Origin: Cupriavidus alkaliphilus
GTDB lineage: Bacteria; Pseudomonadota; Gammaproteobacteria; Burkholderiales; Burkholderiaceae
NCBI RefSeq assembly: GCF_900094595.1
Contig: NZ_FMAD01000005.1
Span: 62,001-126,000 of the forward strand
Reading direction: 5' to 3'
DNA: 64,000 bases
Positions 26,481 to 34,704 of the stretch are shown in pieces. A program made the position numbers and the translations under genes. Every line of letters begins with the position of its first letter. Position 1 is the first letter of the stretch. Under the pieces are notes generated by a model. It did no database searches. It was given only the letters and a program-made list of their open reading frames with translations, and was not told the DNA's origin.

Positions 26481-27347
26481 ATGACTGACGCCACTTCCGA
26501 ACTCGAACGCCTGCGCGGCTGGATCGGCCGCAGCGAATCGCGCACCGAAACGCTGTCGCCCGAACCGGTCGCCGGCCTGGCCGCCACCTTCGATCTTGAC
26601 GCCGAGGCCATTGCCGCGGGACCGCTGCCGCCGCTGTGGCACTGGCTCTATTTCCTGCCGCGCGCCCCGCAGCACGAACTGGGCCGCGATGGCCACCCCA
26701 CGCTCGGCGGCTTCATGCCGCCGGTGCCGCTGCCGCGCCGCATGTGGGCCGGCAGCGAACTGAGCTTCAGCCATCCGCTGCATATCGGCGATACCGTCAC
26801 GCGTACCTCCACCATCGCCGACGTGCAGTACAAGACCGGCCGCAGCGGCGAACTGTGGTTCGTCGCCGTCGACCATGAACTGACCGTCAACGGCAAGACC
26901 GCGATCAACGAGCGCCACGACATCGTCTACCGCGCCATGCCGGACCCGTCCAAGCCGCAGCCGCCGCGCCCGCGCCTGGAACACACCGCGCAATGGCAAC
27001 GCACGCTGCAGGCCGACGCCGTCATGCTGTTCCGCTATTCCGCGCTGACCTTCAACGGCCACCGCATCCACTACGACCGCAGCTATACGCGCGATGTCGA
27101 AGGCTATCCCGGGCTGGTGGTGCATGGTCCGATGCAGGCCATGCTGATGCTGGACCTGGTGGCACGCGAGCAGCCGCGGGCGCGCGTGAAGCGCTTTGGG
27201 TTCCGGGGGCTGGCGCCGCTGTTTGATCAGGACACCATCACTGTTGGTGGCGCCGCCGATTCGGCGCAGCCGGGGCGGTTGGTGCTGTGGACGGGGGATG
27301 ATGCTGGCGGGCAGGCGATGCAGGGGTGGGCGGAGGTGGAGGGGTAA
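26481..27347 (+). CDS. HTD2/MaoC-type hydratase (itaconyl-CoA or mesaconyl-C4-CoA hydratase-like)
   Basis: A 288-residue double-hotdog protein. The C-terminal hotdog carries the hydratase-2-like motif LFRYSALTFNGHRIHYDRSY (about residues 182-201), with catalytic Asp/Asn and His. The N-terminal half includes GGFMPPVPLPRRMWAGSELSF. Mesaconyl-C4-CoA hydratase of the 3-hydroxypropionate cycle and Pseudomonas itaconyl-CoA hydratase belong here. It closes the five-gene cluster; the product would be citramalyl-CoA, the substrate of the CitE-like lyase before it. Codon usage in the last 150 bases is less GC-rich at third positions. Confidence 0.88.
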   Translation: MTDATSELERLRGWIGRSESRTETLSPEPVAGLAATFDLDAEAIAAGPLPPLWHWLYFLPRAPQHELGRDGHPTLGGFMPPVPLPRRMWAGSELSFSHPLHIGDTVTRTSTIADVQYKTGRSGELWFVAVDHELTVNGKTAINERHDIVYRAMPDPSKPQPPRPRLEHTAQWQRTLQADAVMLFRYSALTFNGHRIHYDRSYTRDVEGYPGLVVHGPMQAMLMLDLVAREQPRARVKRFGFRGLAPLFDQDTITVGGAADSAQPGRLVLWTGDDAGGQAMQGWAEVEG

Positions 27348-27437
27348 AGCCAAGGGCGGCCAGGGATGCTGCGGGCGGACTCATGCATCCGTTTGCCAGC
27401 TTTGCGCCGCCTCGCTAATGCGCGCCCCAGGCTTACC

Positions 27438-27773
27438 TTATTGCCCGATCGCCAGGCGAACGGGCTTGCCAATACGGCTCAACATCTCGACCAGTGTGTC
27501 GATGGTGAACTTGGACGTCTTTCGGTTCACCACGTCCGACACGCGCGGACGAGACACCATCAGGATTTCGGCAGCGTCCGCCTGTTTCAGCTGATGCTGC
27601 TCTATCCATGCCACCAGCTCGTCCATGAGCTGTTCCTTCAGCTGCTTGGTGTCGTTGATCTGCTTTTTCGACGCAGCCTGCAGCCGCTTGGCTTCCGCGG
27701 GCGGAAAACCAAGTTCCAGGAACAGGTTGGCGCCCGGCTTGGTGACGTGGCGGATCTGGGTGTCGATCTTCAT
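27438..27773 (-). CDS. higA: XRE-family antitoxin, HigA-like
   Basis: A 111-residue antitoxin with a C-terminal helix-turn-helix: LKQADAAEILMVSRPRVSDVVNRKTSKFTIDTLVEMLSRIGK (about residues 65-106). Its ATG overlaps the stop of the upstream toxin frame (ATGA), the usual toxin-first HigBA order. Xre antitoxins of this type neutralise a RelE/HigB ribosome-dependent RNase and repress their own promoter. The gene is intact although the partner toxin carries a nonsense codon. Base composition is less GC-rich than the flanks, suggesting acquisition. Confidence 0.88.
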   Translation of the reverse strand: MKIDTQIRHVTKPGANLFLELGFPPAEAKRLQAASKKQINDTKQLKEQLMDELVAWIEQHQLKQADAAEILMVSRPRVSDVVNRKTSKFTIDTLVEMLSRIGKPVRLAIGQ

Positions 27774-28108
27774 GGTTTGCCTTTCCTCGCGTTGGCGATA
27801 GCTCGATAGCGAGCTTCGGCGATGCGCTTGTCCGTCAGATTCGTCGCCTGCGACTTCTTCTGGAAGCAATGCAACACGTACACGGCTTCCTCGAACCTTG
27901 CGACATATATCACACGAAATGCGCCGCTCGCATCACGCAGGCGAATTTCGCGGGTGCCCGGTCCCAGGTCATCAAAGGGCTTCCAGTCTTCTGGTTCCAG
28001 TCCCGCCTGGATCCTGCCCAACTGGAACCCCGCCTGCTAGCGGGCCTGCGCGGGGAAAGCCAGCAGGTCGTGGTAGGCTGACCCGACCCAGCGAATCTCT
28101 TTCTCCAT
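27770..28108 (-). pseudogene. higB: HigB/RelE-type (Gp49-like) toxin with in-frame amber codon
   Basis: Reading back from the antitoxin, the same frame continues beyond the apparent start at 28021 through codon 24, which is TAG (28037-28039), to an ATG at 28108. Upstream of the stop the frame gives MEKEIRWVGSAYHDLLAF; downstream it gives QAGFQLGRIQAGLEPEDWKP and ends in the typical FRVIYVARFEEAVYVLHCFQKKSQ toxin core. Both halves fit a full 112-residue phage Gp49/HigB-like toxin, so one C-to-T change of a CAG codon would explain the loss. A TTG restart at 28021 could give an 83-residue remnant. The antitoxin remains intact. Confidence 0.8.
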
Positions 28109-28117
28109 CGCGCGCCT

Positions 28118-28133
28118 GTATAAAATTTTATAC
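28118..28133. promoter_or_regulatory. 16-bp perfect palindrome: toxin-antitoxin promoter/operator
   Basis: GTATAAAATTTTATAC is a perfect palindrome ending ten bases before the toxin ATG on the minus strand. It contains TATAAAAT, a good -10 element, so the antitoxin would cover the promoter. There is no Shine-Dalgarno between it and the ATG, so a leaderless or nearly leaderless mRNA is likely. Confidence 0.75.
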
Positions 28134-28227
28134 CAAAATTGCGGCCAGCAGAACATCATGCACATACGGCAACAAGGTGGTTCTACCGCCCCTCGGTAAG
28201 TCAACTTCCTGGACGAGTCCGCGGCTC

Positions 28228-28249
28228 GCTTCGTGCGGGGGCACGAAGC
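28228..28249. other. Inverted repeat GCTTCGTGC/GCACGAAGC
   Basis: A 9-bp perfect inverted repeat with a GGGG loop lies just after the stop of the small gene at 28268. It has no T-run. It may be a Rho-independent-like 3' hairpin. Confidence 0.4.
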
Positions 28250-28267
28250 CTCGTGGGCCGCGACTGG

Positions 28268-28618
28268 CTATCCGATCAGCGCGTCCTCAATCCCATCCGC
28301 GACGTCCTCTACCCTTTCAGCCAGCAATCCAAGGGAGGCTCGGCACAGCTCTCGCAAGGCATCCAACGTAGCTGCCTGCAAGGCTACGCTTCCCTCTTCC
28401 TGCGCATCGCATTCGCTGTGGGTCACCAACGTCAGCACGCAGGCTGTCCCTCGCGCAATCGCATCGGCTTGATCCAACAGATTCAATAGCAAGAGCTGTC
28501 GGGGAACAGGCAGCGCATCCTCGCGCGCTGCGCGGCGGGTTTCAGGGCTGAACCGCGAAAGGGAATCATCAAGTCGGAGCGGGATGAAGACGTCGGATTC
28601 GATGGTGGACTGGTGCAT
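28268..28618 (-). CDS. Hypothetical 116-residue helical protein
   Basis: I do not recognise a family. The product is leucine/alanine-rich and acidic (VPRQLLLLNLLDQADAIARG, then LDALRELCRASLGLLAERVEDV), predicted to be two amphipathic helices joined by a loop with EEGS. The ATG at 28618 is preceded by GGAGGTCAACA, an excellent ribosome-binding site, so translation is likely. It sits next to the toxin-antitoxin remnant and has lower GC than the flanks, so this stretch may be an acquired island. The 62-residue gene at 36161 has a loosely similar helical layout. Confidence 0.65.
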   Translation of the reverse strand: MHQSTIESDVFIPLRLDDSLSRFSPETRRAAREDALPVPRQLLLLNLLDQADAIARGTACVLTLVTHSECDAQEEGSVALQAATLDALRELCRASLGLLAERVEDVADGIEDALIG

Positions 28619-28919
28619 TGTTGACCTCCGTAAGGTAGAAGAAGAGGTAGCGCAACCAGGTTCTCACTCCCGGCTCCTGCTGTGTCAGAAGACCACCCAG
28701 TCTAGAGCCGCTTGTCGTTCACAATCAAGGCGCAGATTGTGAAGGATGGATACGTCAGATCAATCGCAGAAGTTGCCAAAGTTCTCAGGGCGGACAAGCC
28801 GCGCTTTGGCGAAGGCGCCGCCATGGTTGACAGGCGTTGCCTCGAAAACTGGCGAGTCCCTGAAGGCGCGTGGATGATTTCGACGCCTGGCTTCGTGGAT
28901 GCGCCGGCCCTCTCCCCCG

Positions 28920-28945
28920 CCCCTCTCCCGCAAGCGGGAGAGGGG
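28920..28945 (+). repeat. Dispersed palindrome, copy 3 (forward)
   Basis: CCCCTCTCCCGC-AA-GCGGGAGAGGGG followed by AGCAAACCGG. The left flank contains CTTCGTGGATGCGCCGGCCCT, an extended arm shared with other copies. Confidence 0.9.
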
Positions 28946-29019
28946 AGCAAACCGGCAGTGGCAAGCAATCTCTCAGCCGTTTCATTTGCCTCCGGCTTTC
29001 AAACTCCCGCTTGCGTACT

Positions 29020-29043
29020 CCCTCTCCCGCTTGCGGGAGAGGG
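29020..29043 (-). repeat. Dispersed palindrome, copy 4 (reverse)
   Basis: CCCTCTCCCGC-TT-GCGGGAGAGGG followed by TTGGGGTGAGGG and ATCAACGAAGC. It is the inverted partner of copy 3, about 100 bp away. Confidence 0.9.
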
Positions 29044-29230
29044 TTGGGGTGAGGGCGGGAGTATCAACGAAGCGAAGGCTATCGCTTTTGCCACCGCTTT
29101 CAGCGGCAGCAGCGCTACGAAATGCGACCAGCTCAATTGTCGTGACAGCGTCGCGACAATTGGCTCTTGCGGAAACGCGGTGGCGAATTGCACCATTTTG
29201 CGCAGGTTCTATGCACCTCTCCAGAAACGA

Positions 29231-29256
29231 AAAAGCCGGCGTTCTCGCCGGCTTTT
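29231..29256 (-). terminator. Intrinsic terminator of the 29276-30247 gene
   Basis: An 11-bp perfect stem AAAAGCCGGCG/CGCCGGCTTTT with a 4-base loop; on the minus strand it is followed by TCGTTT. Confidence 0.85.
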
Positions 29257-29275
29257 CCGCAACATCCACAAGCGA

Positions 29276-30247
29276 TCAATCCGCCTGGATCCCTCCCTTC
29301 TTCACCACCCCACCCCACAACGCCAACTCCCGCTGAATCCGATCCCCCAGCGCCTTCGGCGTGCTGATATTGACGTCATAGCCGCCAGCGGTCATCCGTT
29401 GCCGGAAAGCAGCATCCTCCCCCACCGCCTTCTGCGCCTTGACCAGCTTGTCGACCACATCGGCCGGCAGCTTCTGCGGCCCCACCAGCGCATACCAGCC
29501 GGTCAGGTCATAGTCCTTCTGCCCGGACTCGATCATGGTCGGCACCGTAGGCAGCGCGGGATTGCGGGTCTTCGAGGTGACCGCCAGCGCGCGCACCTTG
29601 CCGCCGTTGATATGGCCGATGGCGGTGCCGGTGATGTCGAACATGAAGGTGACCTTGCCGCTCATCACGTCGGCCATCGCGGGCGCGTTGCCCTTGTACG
29701 GCACGTGCAGCATCTTCACGTTGTTCATCTGCGCCAGCAATTCCGCCGACAGGTGGTTCGACGCCCCCACGCCCGCTGAGCCGAACGACACGCCTTCAGG
29801 ATTCTTGCGCGCGTAGGCGACCAGCTCGCCCACGTTCTTCGCCGGGAAATCCTTGTTCACCAGCAGCACGTTGGTGTAGTCGGTGATCAGCCCGATGTAG
29901 GTGAAGTCCTTGGCCGGATTGAAGTTGACCGAGTGCTGGATCAACGGCGTCATGGTCATGGTCGGGCTGGCGACGAAATACAGCGTGTAGCCGTCCGGCG
30001 CCGCCTTGGCGGTCATGTCGGCGGCGATCGCGCCGCTGGCGCCGGCGCGGTTGTCCACCACCACCGGCTGCTTGAGCACGCGGCCGAGCTGCTCGGCGTA
30101 GATGCGCGCGGCGGTGTCGACCGGGCCGCCGGGGGCGTAGCCCACCAGCAGCTTGACCGGGCGCGACGGATAAGCGTCGGCGGCCCACGCCGCGCCTTGC
30201 AGCAACAGCGTGGCAGTCAGCGCGGCCAGCGTCTTCCATGTTTTCAT
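29276..30247 (-). CDS. Bug/TctC-family periplasmic solute-binding protein
   Basis: A 323-residue protein with a classical signal peptide (TLAALTATLLLQGAAWAADAY, cleavage near residue 22). Family hallmarks are VKLLVGYAPGGPVDTAAR, VDNRAGASGAIAADMTAKAAPDGY and MLHVPYKGNAPAM. It should bind a carboxylate in the periplasm. It lies 55 bases downstream of a CoA ligase gene in the same direction, so the acid captured is probably the one activated by that ligase. A strong ribosome-binding site (GGAGGAG) precedes the ATG and an intrinsic terminator follows. Confidence 0.92.
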   Translation of the reverse strand: MKTWKTLAALTATLLLQGAAWAADAYPSRPVKLLVGYAPGGPVDTAARIYAEQLGRVLKQPVVVDNRAGASGAIAADMTAKAAPDGYTLYFVASPTMTMTPLIQHSVNFNPAKDFTYIGLITDYTNVLLVNKDFPAKNVGELVAYARKNPEGVSFGSAGVGASNHLSAELLAQMNNVKMLHVPYKGNAPAMADVMSGKVTFMFDITGTAIGHINGGKVRALAVTSKTRNPALPTVPTMIESGQKDYDLTGWYALVGPQKLPADVVDKLVKAQKAVGEDAAFRQRMTAGGYDVNISTPKALGDRIQRELALWGGVVKKGGIQAD

Positions 30248-30302
30248 TTATGTTCTCCTCCAGGGATGGCTGTAGTGCCCGGGACCCCGTGCCCCGGGGG
30301 CT

Positions 30303-31823
30303 TTAGTCGAGCATGGCGCGCAGCGGCTGCTTGAGCAGCTTGCCGCTCGCCGTGGTCGGAATCACGTCGACGGTGCGGACTTCGGCGGGCCGCTTGTACG
30401 GCGCGAGGCTGTCGCGCAGGTAGGTGTCCAGCGCCTTGCGGTCAAGCTCGGCGCCTTCCTGCAGTTCGATGAAGGCCACTACCTCTTCGTTGCCGTCGCC
30501 CGTGGTGCGCCCCACCACCGCGGACTGGCGCACGCCGGCAAAGGCGTTGATGACCGACTCCACCTCGATCGGGTACACGTTGAAGCCGGAACGGATGATC
30601 AGGTCCTTGGAGCGGCCGGAAATAAACAGCGCGCCGTCGGCGTCGAGATAGCCAAGGTCGCCGGTATTGAGCCAGCCGCCGGGCAGCAGCGCCTCGGCCG
30701 TCTGTTCGGGATTGCGGTAGTAGCCGACCATGACGCCCGGGCCGCGCACGCGGATCTGGCCGCGTTCGCCTGCGGGCAGCGGCTTGCCTTCGGCATCGGT
30801 GATGGCGATCTCCACGCCTTCGACGATATAGCCGGCCGAGCAATCGGCGCGCGGCGCGTCCATGCGCGTGATGAAGAGGGAGCCGGCGTATTCGGTAATG
30901 CCGTAGCCGTGGTGCAGCGGCTGGCCGAACAGCGTTTCGACGTCGCGCTTGAGCGTGGGATCGAGCGGCGCGCCGCCGGTATAGAGGTAGCGCAGGCGCG
31001 GATAGGCGCCGGGCTTCGCGCCCAGCGCGGGCGCCACCGCCATGATGCGCGTGAACATGGTCGGCACGCCCTGCAGGATGGTGACGCCCGGCGCAGCCAG
31101 GGCCCCGAACACTTCATTGGCGTCGAAGCGCGGGCGCAGGAACAGGCCGGCGCCGGCGTACAGCGTGGCCATCAGGACTGTGGCGATGCCGAAGATATGC
31201 GACATCGGCAGCGCGCCGTAGGCCACGTCGGCCGGGCCCATGTCGCGCGAGGTGGCGGAGATGCGCGCGAACTGCGTCAGCCCGGCGTGCGGCACCATCA
31301 CGCCCTTGGGCGCGCCGGTAGTGCCAGAGGTATAGATCAGCGTGGCGACGCGGCGGGCCAGTTCGGCGGGCTCGCGCTGCGGCGCGGTAGCTGCAAGGCA
31401 GACGACCATGCCATCGTCGTAGACCGAGCAGCCGGTGGCCTGTGCGCCCAGCCGCTCGCCATGCGCCGCGGCCACGTCGGAAACATGGCCGGTGAACAGC
31501 ACCAGCGCCGGCTGGGCGTGGTCGCGGATATTGTCGATCTCGCGCGCGGACAGGCGCGCGTTGACGTTGATCGGCCAGGCGTGCAGCAGGCTGCAGGCGA
31601 ACAGCGTGACCACCATCTCGTTGCAGTTCTCGCCCACGACCATTACACGGTCGCCCTCGCCTACGCCCTGCCCCGCCAGCCAGTCACGCGCGGCTTCGAT
31701 GCGCCGCCACAAATCGCCATAGCTGATGACGGTGCCGTTCTCGTACAGGCAGGGTGCCTGCGGTGTCTGCGCGGCCCAGTGGGCGGGGATCTCGTGGATG
31801 AATTGGGGGCGGAAGGAAGACAT
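30303..31823 (-). CDS. AMP-forming acyl-CoA synthetase
   Basis: A 506-residue ANL-superfamily ligase. The P-loop LIYTSGTTGAPKGVMVPH, the A5 motif HHGYGITEYAGS, the hinge TGDLGYLDADGALFISGRSKDLII and the C-terminal lysine motif IPTTASGKLLKQPLR are complete. It activates an organic acid to its acyl-CoA. It is divergent from a large/small acyl-CoA dehydrogenase pair (363-base gap) and co-directional with a Bug gene, so the three units may process one acid, from uptake through activation to dehydrogenation. A start at 31877 is possible but lacks a better site. The substrate is unknown. Confidence 0.9.
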   Translation of the reverse strand: MSSFRPQFIHEIPAHWAAQTPQAPCLYENGTVISYGDLWRRIEAARDWLAGQGVGEGDRVMVVGENCNEMVVTLFACSLLHAWPINVNARLSAREIDNIRDHAQPALVLFTGHVSDVAAAHGERLGAQATGCSVYDDGMVVCLAATAPQREPAELARRVATLIYTSGTTGAPKGVMVPHAGLTQFARISATSRDMGPADVAYGALPMSHIFGIATVLMATLYAGAGLFLRPRFDANEVFGALAAPGVTILQGVPTMFTRIMAVAPALGAKPGAYPRLRYLYTGGAPLDPTLKRDVETLFGQPLHHGYGITEYAGSLFITRMDAPRADCSAGYIVEGVEIAITDAEGKPLPAGERGQIRVRGPGVMVGYYRNPEQTAEALLPGGWLNTGDLGYLDADGALFISGRSKDLIIRSGFNVYPIEVESVINAFAGVRQSAVVGRTTGDGNEEVVAFIELQEGAELDRKALDTYLRDSLAPYKRPAEVRTVDVIPTTASGKLLKQPLRAMLD

Positions 31824-32186
31824 GGTGCTGGGGGGTCTCTCGAATGCGAGCTGAGTCGGATATGCGGCGGAATGCACCCGGCCACATCAAAACTGGCTGC
31901 ATCAGTTTGCGGCAAGCCCCGCGCCACAGCCATTTGGAATTCACTAAGGTCGTGTTCGTCCACGCCGCGGTCCGCACGCTGGCGCCCATGCGCAGGCGTT
32001 GCCGCGTGCTGCTGGTTCCACCTGCGCGAAGGACGCCTTCCGGATTGATAAAGCAACGAATCCCGGCCCGCCAATACAATCGGCCGGCACAGCAAGGGCT
32101 TGCGCCATGACGCGCCGCACAACCCGGCAACACCGCCGGTTCGCGCGCCGGCACCGCGCAGCCCGCGTACCACAGGGGACATTCAG
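31824..32186. other. Divergent intergenic region (CoA ligase / dehydrogenase pair)
   Basis: This region should hold both divergent promoters. The 12-mer TTTGGAATTCAC at 31933-31944 also occurs between the divergent LysR/SDR genes at 19139. No regulator gene is adjacent. No gene is visible in it. Confidence 0.4.
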
Positions 32187-33380
<1,194 letters not shown>

Positions 33381-33393
33381 AGGGATAGCTGAC

Positions 33394-34521
33394 ATGGACT
33401 TCACCTACAGCGAAGAGCAACAGATGCTGGCGGACAGCCTGCGCCGCTTCATCGATACCGAATACACCTTCGAGGCCCGCCGCAAGAGCGCGCGCCAGGG
33501 CGAAAGCCTGGACCGCGGCGTGTGGAACAAGCTGGCAGAGATGGGCGTGCTGGGCCTGACCGTGCCGGCCGACTTCGGCGGCTTCGGCGAAGGCCCGGCC
33601 AGCCAGCTGGTGGTGCAGCGCGAGCTGGGCCGCGGCCTGGTGCTGGAGCCGGTCACGCCCAGCGGCGTGATGGCCGCCGCCGTCCTGTCAGCCCACGGCA
33701 GCGATGCGCAAAAGCAGCAATGGCTGCCGGCGATCGCCTCGGGCGAGCGCATCGTCACGCTGGCCTACCTGGAGCCGACCACGCGCTACCGCCCGGAATC
33801 GGCCCGCGCCAGCGCCGAGCGCAGCGGCGACGGCTACGTGATCAGCGGCACCAAGAGCGTGGTCTGGCACGGCGCCGCCGCCGACGCCTACCTGCTGACC
33901 GCGCGCGTATCGGGCAGCAACGAGATCGCGCTGTTCCTGGTGCCGCGCGACAGCAAGGGCCTGGGCGTGACCGCCTACCCGACCATCGACGGCCTGCGCG
34001 CCGCCGACCTGTCGCTGCAGAACGTTGCCGTGCCGGCCAGCGCGCTGGTGGGCCAGCCCGCCGACGGCCTGGCGGCGCTGGGTGTCGGTTTGGAACATGG
34101 CATCGCCGCGCTGTGCGCCGAGGGCGCGGGCGCGATGGAAAGGCTGATCCAGATCACCGGCGAATACCTGGGTACGCGCCAGCAGTTCGGCAAGCCGCTG
34201 GCCAGCTTCCAGGCGCTGCAGCACCGCATGGCCGACATGCTGGTGCAGAAGGAGCTGGCGCTGTCGATGGCCTACGTCGCCGCGCAGGCGCTGGATGAAA
34301 CCGACCCCGCCGCGCGCCGCCGCATGCTGTCGGCCGCCAAGGTGACGGTGGCCCGCGCCGGCCGCTTTGTCGGCCAGCAGGCGGTGCAGCTGCACGGCGG
34401 CATGGGCATGACCGACGAGCTGTCGGTGGGCGACTACTTCAAGCGCCTGACCATGCTGGACCAGTTGCTGGGCGACAGCGACTACCATCTGCAGCGATTT
34501 GGGGAAGTGATGGAGGCTTGA
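33394..34521 (+). CDS. pimD: Acyl-CoA dehydrogenase, small subunit (PimD-like)
   Basis: A 375-residue partner of the preceding gene. MDFTYSEEQQMLADSLRRFI and the C-terminal GTRQQFGKPLASFQALQHRMADM with QLHGGMGMTDELSVGDYFKRL match PimD-type small subunits. The region aligned with the catalytic glutamate reads GLEHGIAALCAEG, so catalysis is likely by the large subunit. A strong intrinsic terminator 32 bases after the stop ends the two-gene operon. Confidence 0.9.
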   Translation: MDFTYSEEQQMLADSLRRFIDTEYTFEARRKSARQGESLDRGVWNKLAEMGVLGLTVPADFGGFGEGPASQLVVQRELGRGLVLEPVTPSGVMAAAVLSAHGSDAQKQQWLPAIASGERIVTLAYLEPTTRYRPESARASAERSGDGYVISGTKSVVWHGAAADAYLLTARVSGSNEIALFLVPRDSKGLGVTAYPTIDGLRAADLSLQNVAVPASALVGQPADGLAALGVGLEHGIAALCAEGAGAMERLIQITGEYLGTRQQFGKPLASFQALQHRMADMLVQKELALSMAYVAAQALDETDPAARRRMLSAAKVTVARAGRFVGQQAVQLHGGMGMTDELSVGDYFKRLTMLDQLLGDSDYHLQRFGEVMEA

Positions 34522-34552
34522 TTCAAGCTCTGGCGATCCGTCACAACTACAG

Positions 34553-34578
34553 AGGCCGGGCACTTGCCCGGCCTTTTT
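34553..34578 (+). terminator. Intrinsic terminator after the PimC/PimD-like pair
   Basis: A 9-bp stem AGGCCGGGC/GCCCGGCCT with an ACTT loop, followed by a run of Ts. Confidence 0.9.
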
Positions 34579-34610
34579 GTTGCCTGCTCCCCAGCCTAGG
34601 GGAAATCCAC

Positions 34611-34628
34611 TAGTCCGTTCCAACGATT
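34611..34628 (+). promoter_or_regulatory. Candidate steroid-regulon operator upstream of DUF1329 gene
   Basis: TAGTCC-GTTC-CAACGATT matches the motif TAGTCC-N4-GGACGATG found before kshA, tesB/hsaC and the ethD-like gene: six of six in the first half and five of eight in the second. It lies 77 bases upstream of the DUF1329 start, oriented toward it. Confidence 0.5.
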
Positions 34629-34704
34629 CCCGGCCGCGGCGCCGTCACTACCCTGTGTCCACAGGCACGGACGTCGCCGGCCATTCCCAAGGAGCGAGAC
34701 TGCA

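Larger units (their letters stand above)
28619..29275. other. Gene-poor stretch with an inverted pair of dispersed palindromes
   Basis: No convincing gene. A plus-strand frame from 28712 (translating TIKAQIVKDGYVRSIAEVAK) looks protein-like for about 50 codons but has no start signal and runs into the repeat. The palindromes at 28920 and 29020 form an inverted pair, each flanked by a CTTCGTGGAT/ATCAACGAAG-type arm. A terminator ends the stretch at 29256. Confidence 0.45.

Noticed and set aside
28712-28890. Plus-strand frame starting TIKAQIVKDGYVRSIAEVAK as a gene
   Set aside because: Protein-like for about 50 codons, but it starts at a TTG without a ribosome-binding site and runs into a palindromic repeat.
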